Source: Sinorhizobium sp. A49 (GTDB lineage Bacteria; Pseudomonadota; Alphaproteobacteria; Rhizobiales; Rhizobiaceae). From it: a stretch of 64,000 nt of DNA. The stretch covers positions 1 through 64,000 of the forward strand of contig NZ_MUNW01000082.1 of NCBI RefSeq assembly GCF_002002725.1, written 5' to 3'. Position 1 is the first letter of the stretch, and every line of letters starts with the position of its first letter. A program made the position numbers and the translations under genes. The notes below the pieces were generated by a model. The model was not told the DNA's origin and searched no databases. It saw only the letters and a program-made list of their open reading frames with translations. Of this stretch, positions 43,837 through 53,738 are shown piece by piece.

Positions 43837-46800
43837 ATGAAAGAAAGACATAGACAGCTTCTTATCGACGGTCGACGTATTCTCTCGGAGCGCGGTTTAT
43901 GCGCTCTGATCAGCGCGGGCTTAAAGGAATTCGCTAGTGCGATCGATGCGTCGGCGGCCGGCCGCGCTGCGGGTGGTTTCTGGTGGCGCAATGTCGTGGC
44001 TGCGGCGCGCACCTATGGCTTTAAAGCGGCGGCAATGACGTTCATCGTCCATATGGCGCGCGCCCTCGATCCCAGTTTAGAAGGACGCCGCCAGTCTGGT
44101 GGTGATCGTGCTGTTGAGTATAGCTTGTGGTGTTCTCGTTACGATACGTTGTCTGCCCTGGACCGTAATTTGATTGCGGCATCAGTGGAGCGTCTTTCTT
44201 ACCGACCGCTGATTTCAATTCTTATGCCGGTGTACAATCCTGAGCCGCGCTTCTTGCGACGCGCGCTTGATACGGTGGTGGATCAGCTTTATCCGAACTG
44301 GGAACTGTGCATTGCTGAAGACTGTTCGCCGAATCCCGAGATTCGCGCGATCCTCGCCGAGTATGTGACGCGGGACCCACGCATCAAGGTCGTGTATCGG
44401 GAGAGGAACGGGCATATTTCACGGGCGTCGAACTCCGCTCTTGAGTTGGTGACGGGTTCCTTCGTGGCGTTGATGGACCACGATGACGAGCTGCCGGCGC
44501 ATGCGCTGTACATGGTGGCGCGGGAACTGAACCTTCATCCAGAAACAGATGTGATTTACACAGACGAGGACAAGATCGACGCGTCGGGCCGCCGGCATGA
44601 TCCACATTTCAAGACAGACTGGAACGAAGAGCTGTTCTACTCGCAAAACATGGTTGCGCATCTGGGCGTCTTCCGAGCGACGCTGGTGAAGGCGGTGGGT
44701 GGTTTCAGGGCGGGCTTCGAGGGCAGTCAAGATTACGATTTTATGTTGCGGATCCTCAAACTGACGATAGCCGAACGCATCCGCCATATTCCTTTTGTGC
44801 TGTATCACTGGCGCATCTTTGAGGGGGTGCGTACCTTCTCGAGCAACAACCCTTCGCGCTCGGTGGAAACGGCGCGCCAAGCGATGGACGAGTATTTCAA
44901 GGAGGTCGAGCCGGATAGCCGAGTATTGCCGATCGAATCTTTCCCTGGCTGGTGGCGGGTTAAGCGGCCGCTTCCCGCAGTGGCGCGGTCGGTGACGATT
45001 GTGATCCCGACGCGCGACCGGGTATCGTTGGTGAGGAACTGCGTGGAGGGGATACTGACACGCACGGACTATCCGGACCTCGACGTGATTATCATCGACA
45101 ACGGCAGCGTGGAGGCAGAATCTCTGTCTTATTTTGCCGAGGTGTCGAAGGATACGCGGGTGCAAGTGTTGCGTGACGACGGGCCATTCAACTATTCGCG
45201 CCTGAACAACGAGGCAGTGGCACGGGCGCGGGGCGACTACGTCTGCTTCCTGAACAACGACATCGAGGTGATCACTCCGGATTGGCTTTCGGAGATGATG
45301 AGCCATGCAGTGCGCGAGAGGGTGGGCGCGGTCGGTACGCGGCTTCTTTATGCAGGCGGCACCCTGCAGCATGCTGGTGTGACGCTTGGGGTCTACGGTG
45401 TGGCTGCGCACGGGCACCGGCATTTCCCGGGCAATTCGATCGGCTATTTCGGACATCCACAACTGTTGCGAGAGGTTTCGGCGGTGACGGGGGCGGCGCT
45501 TCTGATGCGCAAGTCGCTGTTTGAGACGCTGGGCGGCTTTGATGCGGCAAACCTGGCGGTTAGCTACAACGATGTTGATCTGTGTTTGCGGGTAGGAGAA
45601 GCGGGCTACAAAGTGATCTACACACCGTTCGCCGCGCTTTACCATTTGGAATCGGCCACACGCGGACCGGACGTGTCGCCAGCGCAGAAGGAGTTGCAAC
45701 GGGTAGAGCGTGGTTACATGCAGGCGCGTTGGGGGCATCTCCTGCCGCAGGACCCACTATACAATCCGAATCTATCACTTGCCGACGAGGATTATCGATT
45801 GGCTTTCCCGCCGCGGGTGGCCAAGCCGTGGCTCGATGAGGCGGATGTGGCTGAGCGGTTGGCGCGCAAAGGGCAGGTGGAACTGGACGTTGAGGCCGCG
45901 AATACGGCCGGCCTTGCGATGCTTGCGGCGGATACGGCTGCAGTCATAGCCTCGGCGCATCCTTTTGAGATGTTGGAGGCGCTTGGCCGATCGCTGATGG
46001 AAACGGACTTTTCCCTTGCAGGCGTGACTGTGGTGGACAACACGCCACGCAGCGATGGCTTTGTGCGGGAAGGAGCGATGGCACGTTTCAGGGCGGCTCA
46101 TCCGGATGTTCCAGTGATCGTAGTTGACGATGCGAGCCAAGACTTCAACGGCTCCCGTACGGCCAATCTCGGAGTTCGGGCGAGCGGGACGGCGAGCCAT
46201 CTTCTTATTGTGACGGAGGATTGTGGCTTCGTGACGGGTTGGCTTACATCGCTACTGTCGTCATGGCAGGCTGCCGGTGGAGGAGACGTAGTCATCACGC
46301 CCCGGATCTTCGTGCGTGAGAATACGGCGCGTGACGGCGTTTTGACGGATGGTTTTGTGGAGGCGCCGTTGGCGCAGGTAGCGGCCGATCCTGCCGCGAT
46401 CGCGCCGATGGGTGCGAGCTATGATGGCCTTCCGCTTGCGGGTCGTATACCACCCTCCGAGGTGGAAACGCGCCCGGCGTTGGAGGAGACGACGCTGCTT
46501 GAGGGCGGTATCGTCTTTGGTCGTCGCGCGCTGCTTGTAGACGAACCTGGCGATCGGACAGATGGTTTTGAGTCGCATGGCGCCGTCTTCGACACGCTGT
46601 TCTTGACACAAGCCGCACGGTTGGAAGACATGGCGCGGAGGCTCCTGGCGGCGGGTGCGCGACTCTACGCAGCGACCGCGCCACTGATAGTATTGTCTGG
46701 CCCGCGCCCGCGCGACATGGTGCATTTGTGGCAATACTGGCACGACTACCTATGGCTGAATCGCAAGGTGCACGGCCTGCCAGACGACGGACGCATCGAG

Positions 46801-47688
46801 TTCGTCTGCCCCTTCCACCGTGGTGACGTGCTGATCGGCTTGCAGGTTGCCCATACAGCCGTCAAGGCGGGCAAGGCGGTGCGCTTCCACGTGGCTGAGA
46901 GTCTGCTCGGCTGGGTAAGGGATTTCTCTCCGTCTTTCCCAGTGGAGGGGCTCCCTGTTCCTGTACCGCCGGCGCAGGAGACTGCGCTTTATCTGCTTCG
47001 CTCCTATGAGCATGTGCTGAGGCGGGGTGATGCGGGGCCGAGGCTGGTTCGCTCCCATCCCTTCCGAGGGCTCGACGCGATGGACAACAATCTTGCCACA
47101 GCAATGCTTGCCGCCGTCGGCCTGCCGCCCGAAACACTGATCGAAAGCTTGGAGCCCGAACCAGACGCCAGCCAAGAGAGGGAGGCAGCGGCGCTTCTCG
47201 CTGCCTATGGTGAGCGCGTCGTGCTCTTGCATCGTTCGGGCGGTTGGGGATTGAAGACCATTCCTGACGCAGTCATGGAAGAACTTGCCACGATCATAAA
47301 GGCGGAAGGCTTTCACTTGGTGCAGATCGGTGGGCCGGGCGACACGCCCTGCCGCGAGGCCGACGGCTTAATCGCACAGAACCTGTCAGCCGGCCATTGG
47401 GCCGCCCTCTTCAGTCGAGCGAGCGCCATCGTAGGCGTCGACAGTTGGTCGGCTCACATGGCCGCCATCCTCGACGTGCCGCAGGTCACTCTCTATGGCT
47501 CTACACACCCCCGCCATGTCGCATCCAAACCCTTCTTCCGCAGGAAGAGCGCCGAAGCCCTGATGCTAGGCCCCGTCTTACCCTGCTCTCCGTGCAACTC
47601 GCTCAAATGTCTCATCGAACCAATCCCCTACTGCAAGGGCTACAGCATCGACCAAACCAAACTCAAAAAATTCCTCGAGAAGCTATAA
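43837..47688 (+). CDS. Multidomain glycosyltransferase sharing its C-terminal 1,200 residues with the giant protein
   Basis: A 1,283-residue protein. The first ~83 residues are unique (MKERHRQLLIDGRRILSERG...FIVHMARALDPSLEG), largely helical and of unknown function. From RRQSGGDRAVEYSL onward it is identical to the preceding protein: GT2, second GT2, third GT-A-like segment, then the GT9-like heptosyltransferase domain. It lacks the methyltransferase, coiled-coil, TPR and beta-repeat parts. The identity comes from the 3,703-bp direct repeat. The protein may extend the same polymer without terminating it, while the giant one caps it; that division is speculation. Starts 157 bases after the giant gene's stop. 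Confidence 0.88.
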   Translation: MKERHRQLLIDGRRILSERGLCALISAGLKEFASAIDASAAGRAAGGFWWRNVVAAARTYGFKAAAMTFIVHMARALDPSLEGRRQSGGDRAVEYSLWCSRYDTLSALDRNLIAASVERLSYRPLISILMPVYNPEPRFLRRALDTVVDQLYPNWELCIAEDCSPNPEIRAILAEYVTRDPRIKVVYRERNGHISRASNSALELVTGSFVALMDHDDELPAHALYMVARELNLHPETDVIYTDEDKIDASGRRHDPHFKTDWNEELFYSQNMVAHLGVFRATLVKAVGGFRAGFEGSQDYDFMLRILKLTIAERIRHIPFVLYHWRIFEGVRTFSSNNPSRSVETARQAMDEYFKEVEPDSRVLPIESFPGWWRVKRPLPAVARSVTIVIPTRDRVSLVRNCVEGILTRTDYPDLDVIIIDNGSVEAESLSYFAEVSKDTRVQVLRDDGPFNYSRLNNEAVARARGDYVCFLNNDIEVITPDWLSEMMSHAVRERVGAVGTRLLYAGGTLQHAGVTLGVYGVAAHGHRHFPGNSIGYFGHPQLLREVSAVTGAALLMRKSLFETLGGFDAANLAVSYNDVDLCLRVGEAGYKVIYTPFAALYHLESATRGPDVSPAQKELQRVERGYMQARWGHLLPQDPLYNPNLSLADEDYRLAFPPRVAKPWLDEADVAERLARKGQVELDVEAANTAGLAMLAADTAAVIASAHPFEMLEALGRSLMETDFSLAGVTVVDNTPRSDGFVREGAMARFRAAHPDVPVIVVDDASQDFNGSRTANLGVRASGTASHLLIVTEDCGFVTGWLTSLLSSWQAAGGGDVVITPRIFVRENTARDGVLTDGFVEAPLAQVAADPAAIAPMGASYDGLPLAGRIPPSEVETRPALEETTLLEGGIVFGRRALLVDEPGDRTDGFESHGAVFDTLFLTQAARLEDMARRLLAAGARLYAATAPLIVLSGPRPRDMVHLWQYWHDYLWLNRKVHGLPDDGRIEFVCPFHRGDVLIGLQVAHTAVKAGKAVRFHVAESLLGWVRDFSPSFPVEGLPVPVPPAQETALYLLRSYEHVLRRGDAGPRLVRSHPFRGLDAMDNNLATAMLAAVGLPPETLIESLEPEPDASQEREAAALLAAYGERVVLLHRSGGWGLKTIPDAVMEELATIIKAEGFHLVQIGGPGDTPCREADGLIAQNLSAGHWAALFSRASAIVGVDSWSAHMAAILDVPQVTLYGSTHPRHVASKPFFRRKSAEALMLGPVLPCSPCNSLKCLIEPIPYCKGYSIDQTKLKKFLEKL

Positions 47689-47788
47689 GAGAAAGAGAGA
47701 GACCAAGGCTGCTGATGGGAGATATGCCGAAAGTTCTTCAGAGCTTGCGGCTGAATTTGGTAGGCAGAGACGTAGCGCGTTTGGGACG
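44086..47788 (+). repeat. 3,703-bp direct repeat, copy 2
   Basis: Covers residues ~84-1283 of the second glycosyltransferase and 100 bases after its stop. It is a tandem copy of 40078-43780, separated from it by 305 unique bases (43781-44085). Long identical repeats in direct orientation allow deletion of 4,008 bases by homologous recombination, which would fuse the two genes. Confidence 0.93.
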
Positions 47789-48105
47789 TTTGGGAACAAA
47801 CTAGAATCGTCCATAAGTTTGTTGTCCACTGCAGGGTCATACTTATGGCCGCTTTCGCGGACAACGTTACTCTGGAGCCCTCCGGCGCTAAATGGTTGGC
47901 GAACACTCCATTGCTGGTTGTGGTGCAGCTAACGGGCGTGGCATCGCCACAACAGAATGCAGGTTGCGTATTGTTAAATCTGTGAAAAACGAATGTAACT
48001 TACAGCGACTAATTAATGCGGGAAATCGCAGTGGGCACGAAAACAATCTTCTAATGCGCGGTGGTTAATTGTATACGAATTCGATTCAAACATGAGGTGT
48101 TCTAA
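47789..48105. other. AT-rich promoter region before the export genes
   Basis: No gene is visible. A perfect 8-bp inverted repeat CCATAAGT (47811-47818)/ACTTATGG (47841-47848) with a 22-base loop lies soon after the direct repeat ends. The stretch is AT-rich towards 48100 and presumably carries the promoter for the kps-like genes; individual elements could not be assigned with confidence. Confidence 0.4.
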
Positions 48106-48876
48106 ATGACGCCTATTCAGTCGCGCACAAATGTGGTACTTGCGCTAATTCTTCGCGATATGAGAACGCGTTTCGGTCGCTCACACCTTGGGTATCTCGT
48201 CGCGATTGCGTGGCCATTCTCTCATCTACTAACACTCATCAGTATCATGGCATTTGTCAATCGCTTAGCTCCGATTGGTGGCGATCCGGCTGTTTTTGTC
48301 TCCACTGGAGTGTTGCCCTACATATTGTGCCTCTATCCAGCGAGAATGATGGGACTGGCGCTGGAGAGTAGCCGGGCTCTTTTTTTGTTCCCAATCATAA
48401 CGCCATTCGATGTTATCGTTTCTCGTGCCATAATCGAATTTATGACAGCTTTCATCGTCGTGATTTTGCTGTTTACGGTGGCGGGCGCTATTGGAGTCGA
48501 CATGACGCCAATTGACGCATCAACCCTTGCCTCAGGACTTTTGGCCACAATATACCTGTCATTGGCAATGGGCTTTCTAAATGTTGTTATGGTGTCTATC
48601 TTTAGGATGTGGCACATTACATTTATTATTATTATGATTGTAATGTATATGTCTGCGGGTGTTTTTGTTGTTCCTTCTGCTGTTTCTTCAGAATTTCGAG
48701 AATTTATGTGGTTTAACCCACTTTTCCATTGCGTTGAATGGATACGTTCGGCCTATTACGAAGGCTATGGTGATGAATTGCTGTCGGAAAGTTATGTGAT
48801 GTGGGTAGCGACGGCGTGCCTTCTAGTGGGGTTGCTTGGTGAGAGATTTCTTAGGGGAAAGCTGCTGTCAGGATGA
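48106..48876 (+). CDS. kpsM: Capsule polysaccharide ABC-2 exporter permease (KpsM/RkpT-like)
   Basis: A 256-residue inner-membrane protein with six predicted membrane segments and no signal peptide, the normal KpsM length. The N-terminal IQSRTNVVLALILRDMRTRF followed by GRSHLGYLVAIAWP is the cytoplasmic amphipathic start of the ABC-2 polysaccharide exporter family, and FNPLFHCVEWIRSAYYEGY is the family's C-terminal motif. With the ATPase encoded next it forms the export channel for lipid-linked capsule chains. Its stop overlaps the ATPase start (ATGA). DNA is AT-rich relative to the window. Confidence 0.9.
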   Translation: MTPIQSRTNVVLALILRDMRTRFGRSHLGYLVAIAWPFSHLLTLISIMAFVNRLAPIGGDPAVFVSTGVLPYILCLYPARMMGLALESSRALFLFPIITPFDVIVSRAIIEFMTAFIVVILLFTVAGAIGVDMTPIDASTLASGLLATIYLSLAMGFLNVVMVSIFRMWHITFIIIMIVMYMSAGVFVVPSAVSSEFREFMWFNPLFHCVEWIRSAYYEGYGDELLSESYVMWVATACLLVGLLGERFLRGKLLSG

Positions 48877-49526
48877 TAATTCTGGATGATGTATTTAAGT
48901 ATTTCCGCTTGCGCGGGAGTGTGAAAGTAATACTGGATCACGTTTCTATGACGTTTCGTGCTGGGACGTCGTATGGAATACTCGGGATCAACGGCGCGGG
49001 TAAATCTACGACGATGCGGATGTTGGCCGGAACGGAGTTGCCGAATGCTGGAAAAATTAGTCGATCAGCACGAATATCTTGGCCATTGGGGTTCGCGGGC
49101 GGTCTACATCCGGCTATGACAGGTCGAGAAAATGTTCAGTTTGTCGCCCGAATTTATGGTCATAATCCCCGAGCCGCGGTTGAGTTTGTCGAGGATTTTG
49201 CGGAGATAGGTGCGTATATAGATGAGCCGTATCGAACGTATTCATCTGGGATGGCGCAACGTCTGGCATTTGGGTTGTCCATGGCGATTGACTTCGAATG
49301 CTACTTGATTGATGAAGTGACGGCCGTTGGCGACGCCCGCTTTCAAGCCCGTTGTAACGAAGAGTTTGCCAAACGCCGAGAGCGCGCAGATGTGATTATG
49401 GTATCGCATTCCATGGAGACCATTCGCAGCTATTGCAGCCGCGCGGTCGTTTTAGCTCATGGGATGACCCACGAATTCTCCAATGTGGACGATGCGATTG
49501 AGTTATACAAGAAGTTGAATCTATAG
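48873..49526 (+). CDS. kpsT: Capsule polysaccharide exporter ATPase (KpsT/RkpS-like)
   Basis: A 217-residue ABC ATPase. Walker A GINGAGKSTTMRML (about 37), signature TYSSGMAQRLAFGLSMAIDF (about 126) and Walker B CYLIDEVTAVGD (about 147) are intact. It lacks the C-terminal carbohydrate-binding extension of Wzt-type O-antigen exporters, so it belongs to the short KpsT type used for group 2-like capsules. Coupled to the permease gene by a 4-base overlap. Confidence 0.92.
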   Translation: MIILDDVFKYFRLRGSVKVILDHVSMTFRAGTSYGILGINGAGKSTTMRMLAGTELPNAGKISRSARISWPLGFAGGLHPAMTGRENVQFVARIYGHNPRAAVEFVEDFAEIGAYIDEPYRTYSSGMAQRLAFGLSMAIDFECYLIDEVTAVGDARFQARCNEEFAKRRERADVIMVSHSMETIRSYCSRAVVLAHGMTHEFSNVDDAIELYKKLNL

Positions 49527-49537
49527 GCCAGGATGCC

Positions 49538-50815
49538 ATGGAATCCCTCACCTCCATTTCAAGGCCTGGGTCGCCAGCGATCTCCGTTAGTCAACTTCGA
49601 GCGAAGGCGATCTCTATCGAGTTGCGCCGTGTCGCTCGCAAAGCGCGGACGCCTCGCCCCGTAGTTAGCGGCGGCGGTGGATTTCGAGCGCGCCGGAGCG
49701 ACCGAATTTTTCGGCGTTTTTTGATGGGAGCCTTCGCGATTTGCTTTCTTACCCCAGCACTTTCAGCAGTCGTATACTATACGTTCCTTGCAAGTGATCA
49801 GTTCGTGTCTGAAGCGCGGTTCTCGACCAGTTCTTCTGAGGGGAATGGACTCGAAATACTTGCCGGTCTTTCTTCTCTTTTTAAGACGGGGCAAACCACA
49901 GATGCCGCAATAGTGGCAGAATACATTGAGAGCCGAAGTATTTTGTTGGAGTTAGAGAAAAAATTTGACCTGCAGAAGGTCTTTTCACCTGGAAGTTTGG
50001 ATTTGGTAGCTGAACTGCAAACTAGCGCCACGGCGGAAGAGTTGCTAAGCTATTGGCGTAAGCAAATTGGGATTAAGGTTGATCGTAGTTCAGGTCTGCT
50101 AACGCTTGAGGTGCGCACTTTTTCACCAGCAGATAGCCTAGCACTCGCCAATGAAATAATTGCGATATCCGAGCGAATGGTCAATCGGTTGACCAGGCGT
50201 AATGATGAGAAATCGTTGATGGAAGCTGAGGATGAGTTGCAGTTGGCCAAAGCTAAGCTAGAGAGCGCGGTCAGCGCAATGCGCGATGCACGTGATGCGG
50301 CTGGTGTATTGGATGTTGATCTGACGGCAAAGGGGTATTCCGACATTCTGACTGCGTTGAACATGGAGTTAGCAAAGATTAGGACGCAGATAAACACCCT
50401 CGAGCAGAACAACGCTTCTGAAGCACCGCAATTGATCGCGCTGAAGAGCCGAGCGGAATCTCTGCGTCAACAAATAGGCTCGTACGAGAACCGGTTTGCC
50501 GGCATGACTAAATCCGAGAGCCCGGAACAGAGGCAGAATTTAGCGGACAGTGCGGCAATCCTGGCGGAAAAGGACGTTGAACGTAAGATTGCGCAAAGCG
50601 AATATGAGCATGCTGTAGCAGCATACGAAAGCGCGCGGCTGAACCGCGAGAGGCAACGATCATATCTTATGACCTATGTCACGCCACGCGCGGCCGAGGA
50701 GCCCCTATATCCTAGACGCTTGCTGGCGGTGAGCTTGGTGGTTTTTGGATCGTTCTTGCTTTGGGCAGTAATTGCAGGACTGGGGTTGTTGGTCCGTGAT
50801 CACACCGCTGCATAA
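49538..50815 (+). CDS. kpsE: KpsE/RkpR-like capsule export inner-membrane protein, copy 1
   Basis: A 425-residue polysaccharide co-polymerase/export protein. After a basic cytoplasmic N-terminus, membrane segment 1 lies near residues 64-86 (FLMGAFAICFLTPALSAVVY), followed by YTFLASDQFVSEARF, the family's conserved entry to the periplasmic part. A long helical coiled-coil periplasmic domain leads to the second membrane segment near 395-418. It links the KpsMT exporter with the outer-membrane channel. No KpsD-like outer-membrane gene is in the window. Confidence 0.88.
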   Translation: MESLTSISRPGSPAISVSQLRAKAISIELRRVARKARTPRPVVSGGGGFRARRSDRIFRRFLMGAFAICFLTPALSAVVYYTFLASDQFVSEARFSTSSSEGNGLEILAGLSSLFKTGQTTDAAIVAEYIESRSILLELEKKFDLQKVFSPGSLDLVAELQTSATAEELLSYWRKQIGIKVDRSSGLLTLEVRTFSPADSLALANEIIAISERMVNRLTRRNDEKSLMEAEDELQLAKAKLESAVSAMRDARDAAGVLDVDLTAKGYSDILTALNMELAKIRTQINTLEQNNASEAPQLIALKSRAESLRQQIGSYENRFAGMTKSESPEQRQNLADSAAILAEKDVERKIAQSEYEHAVAAYESARLNRERQRSYLMTYVTPRAAEEPLYPRRLLAVSLVVFGSFLLWAVIAGLGLLVRDHTAA

Positions 50816-50830
50816 TCCATTGGAGCCAAG

Positions 50831-51898
50831 ATGAACTTCCACATTGATATGGATGCTGGCGCCGTGATTTCGGGCTGGCTTATCCCAGACAATCCAGCTG
50901 ATGTTCCTGAATTTAGGATTAAAATACCAGATCGCAAAGAGATATCATTTTCGGCGAATGTTTTGCGATCTGATCTGCGAGATTTGGGGATACACGCAAC
51001 GGGTTTGGCTGGCTTTCATATCGATGAGCAATACATCGTTGATCTCGCAGACCAGACAGAATTAACCATATTCGAAGTGCAAAGCGGCCTGCCAATATAT
51101 CGCAGGTTCAATCCGCAGAAGCATATAGAGCAGAAGCTATTGCTTATGGATGTCGGTGCGTTTCCCCAGATTGCAATGCTGCGCCGGCTGATGGTTAACT
51201 TCACCCAATCGTATCCCGTTGTGGAGCGCCTCTCCCTAGAAACTATTGGGGCACTTCTTTCGTTGAGCTATGCGCGGTCGGTGTTCATCGCCGGACAACC
51301 CAACTGGATGCGTCATGGAGCACTCGCTCGCGAACGAGGGTTCCTAACTGCCGCGTTGTTGCGCGACCCGTTTGAAGAGTTGGCAGAACGGTTGCTTTTT
51401 TTGGCGAACGTGGCGAAGCTACCTACAATAAATACTACAAATGGTGCTATTGCCCGTTATTTCGATTTGCTTCCCTTTGTGAGGGCAATTGACTTTTCGG
51501 ATGAGAAATCGGTCCTAACGTCATTTCGTGGCCTTTCATCAGAGAGGCGTCGATTGTTGCGTTCGCCAATGACGTCCATCTTTGGTAGCACACCGGACGA
51601 GGAACTTCAGCGGCGAAACGTTGCCGTGGCCCTCGACAATCTGGCGCAAATCGACATTGTTGGGACGCGCGATCAGTTTGGCCAGTTTGTCTCGATGTTA
51701 GATGAATACTTGGGTATTAGTATCTTAGCAGAATGCGAGCTAGCTACCATCGACGGCACAGCAGAGCTCACGGAAATACTCCGTGGAATTGGCCTTGTTG
51801 CGGACCTATTAGATGAGGATGTCGCGCTTTACTCTTTCGCCTGCGAGGCTGTTGAGGCGGCCTTTGCATCTATGAGTGATGCAACCTTTGGCAAGTGA
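50831..51898 (+). CDS. Unrecognised protein between two KpsE-like proteins
   Basis: A 355-residue soluble-looking protein with no signal peptide or membrane segment. I recognise no family. The first ~110 residues are beta-rich (FHIDMDAGAVISGWLIPDNP), reminiscent of short domains attached to rhizobial polysaccharide proteins; the remainder is helical, with LLRDPFEELAERLLFLANVA and SSERRRLLRSPMTSIFG. It starts 15 bases after one kpsE-like gene and overlaps or abuts the next, so it is part of the export operon. It may tether, regulate or modify the exporter or polymer. Confidence 0.7.
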   Translation: MNFHIDMDAGAVISGWLIPDNPADVPEFRIKIPDRKEISFSANVLRSDLRDLGIHATGLAGFHIDEQYIVDLADQTELTIFEVQSGLPIYRRFNPQKHIEQKLLLMDVGAFPQIAMLRRLMVNFTQSYPVVERLSLETIGALLSLSYARSVFIAGQPNWMRHGALARERGFLTAALLRDPFEELAERLLFLANVAKLPTINTTNGAIARYFDLLPFVRAIDFSDEKSVLTSFRGLSSERRRLLRSPMTSIFGSTPDEELQRRNVAVALDNLAQIDIVGTRDQFGQFVSMLDEYLGISILAECELATIDGTAELTEILRGIGLVADLLDEDVALYSFACEAVEAAFASMSDATFGK

Positions 51899-51929
51899 AA
51901 AAGTGCCGCGCGTAAATGAAAGACACGGG

Positions 51930-53252
51930 ATGGACAGTGTGACGGAGTCGACTCCGGAAGAGCGCACAAATTTGGGCGACAAAATACGTTTGTCTCGCTT
52001 AGATTGCTCGCCGACCGCGCCGCGGCCAATTGCACGAACAGCTCACTACGTTACTCAAAGTATGGGCGTATTGCGCGCCTATCTTCCTGGAATGACCAGA
52101 CGAGAATCGAGTAAAGCCGCTGTTTCCAGTGGCGGATCTGGAGGACTCTTATTCAGAAGTTTCTTGTTGTGCGTGGCCACTCCCTCCATCATTATGCTTT
52201 TTTACTATACTCTTTGGGCATCAGATGTGTACGTTTCGGAGGCCAAGCTGACGGTGAGGGAAGCAATCGAACCTGATGGGAGGGCGTCAACTACCTCCAC
52301 GGGTGCGTCGTCGATTATGGCAAAGATAGGTCTCAACAAGGGCGGGTCGACAGCGCAAGATTCCATGATAATCCAGGACTATCTGAAGAGTAGGTCGGCG
52401 GTTTTAGATGTCGGAGGTCGAGCTAAATTAGCAGAAGTCTACGATCATCCAGGGATCGATTGGTTCTCCCGTTTGGACTCTTCGAGCGACATCGAAACAC
52501 TCTGGTCCTACTGGAAAGAGCGAGTGACCGTGTCCGTGGACGGGTTGTCAAACATACTTACCCTTCGCGTGCGAACATTCTCATCAGACAGTTCTGTTGC
52601 GCTGGCGCAAGAGCTTGTCGCTAGCAGTGAAGCACTGATTAACAACATATCAAGGCGCAATCGTGAGGATGCACTGCGGAGAGCGAACAGCGAAGTCGAG
52701 AGATCCATTGCGGCTCTAGCTGAGGCGAGATCGCAAATTCTGTCGTTTCAGCAACGCAACAAAACTATCGATCCTGTTCAATCTGCAAAACAAGTTGCCA
52801 GCCTCGTATCGGCCCTATCACTGAAGAAAATTGAACTCGAGAGCCAACTCGTTGCGGGAGAGCTATCCGGTGTAAAGGGGCGTCCTGGTGACCGTTATGT
52901 GCAAACACAGCTTGATGTAATCAACCAGCAGATAGTGGATCTAGAGTCTGCGTTGACCGGAAACAGCGCTGGTGCGGTCTCAACTCTGCTAAAGGACTTC
53001 GAGATACTTAAGTTGAGAGAACAGTTTGCGGAGCAGATTTATATGTTGGCCCGCACTTCCTTTGAGGAAGCGCGGCGTAAACTTGATAGACAGCAACTTT
53101 ACGTCGTTGTGATCGTGCCGCCAATGGAGCCAGAGGAAGCTCTGTATCCTCGGCCATTGATTGATGCTGGTGTGATTTTCCTGGGCCTGTTGATAATCTG
53201 GGGCGTGATTTGTTTGTTGGTCGCAAGCGTCAGAGATAGCAACACAGCTTGA
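51930..53252 (+). CDS. KpsE/RkpR-like capsule export inner-membrane protein, copy 2
   Basis: About 440 residues from the ATG at 51930; upstream in-frame starts at 51876/51879 would overlap the previous gene by ~20 bases. Same architecture as copy 1: basic cytoplasmic N-terminus, membrane segment with FYYTLWASDVYVSEAKLTVR (about 100-120), long periplasmic coiled coil (about 215-400) and a final membrane segment. Sequence identity to copy 1 is moderate, so it is a paralogue and not a recent duplicate. Two such proteins in one locus could make a hetero-oligomer or serve two polymers. Confidence 0.82.
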   Translation: MDSVTESTPEERTNLGDKIRLSRLDCSPTAPRPIARTAHYVTQSMGVLRAYLPGMTRRESSKAAVSSGGSGGLLFRSFLLCVATPSIIMLFYYTLWASDVYVSEAKLTVREAIEPDGRASTTSTGASSIMAKIGLNKGGSTAQDSMIIQDYLKSRSAVLDVGGRAKLAEVYDHPGIDWFSRLDSSSDIETLWSYWKERVTVSVDGLSNILTLRVRTFSSDSSVALAQELVASSEALINNISRRNREDALRRANSEVERSIAALAEARSQILSFQQRNKTIDPVQSAKQVASLVSALSLKKIELESQLVAGELSGVKGRPGDRYVQTQLDVINQQIVDLESALTGNSAGAVSTLLKDFEILKLREQFAEQIYMLARTSFEEARRKLDRQQLYVVVIVPPMEPEEALYPRPLIDAGVIFLGLLIIWGVICLLVASVRDSNTA

Positions 53253-53257
53253 AGTGG

Positions 53258-53665
53258 GCGAGCCCTTTCTGCCCTCTCGGCGATGATAGCTATCACGGTC
53301 AATGCCCGTGCGGCGAGCCAGGGGCAAACGGTGACATTTGGAGCGTGCAACAACAACACCACTACGGTGGACGAGCCTCGACGACGCGATCATCTTCACA
53401 GGTGGCGAAGGGACATATGTCAATGCTGGCGTTGGCAACGACATTATGCTCTTCGCCGGGGGCATCGACGGGCTACCAGATCCTCCGTCAAGGGGCACAT
53501 TTTGAAATCTCGCGCCTGACCAATGGCGACGCGGTCCAGCGCACCGAGGTCGAACGGTTCGAGTTCTCCGATGGGGTTATCTTGCTTGACGATATCATCG
53601 GCAACTCGCCGTACGCGCCCGGCGATCATTGGCTCGAGCCGCCACCTATTGGCGGACTCGTTTGA
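53258..53665 (+). pseudogene. Remnant of an RTX/haemolysin-type calcium-binding protein
   Basis: Pieces of an RTX protein C-terminus survive in different frames: GDDSYHG near 53279, DDAIIFTGGEGTYVNAGVGN then DIMLFAGGIDG in a second frame (about 53385-53475), and FEISRLTNGDAVQRTEVERF then EFSDGVILLDDIIG back in the first (about 53502-53600). No intact start and at least two frameshifts. The intact type I secretion genes directly downstream suggest it was once their cargo. Confidence 0.75.
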
Positions 53666-53738
53666 TGGATGTTCCTGCGATGGTCGCCGCCCCCGCCTTG
53701 GGGGTAATCTTCTCTCATCGTTGCATAGGGTCTGACAC

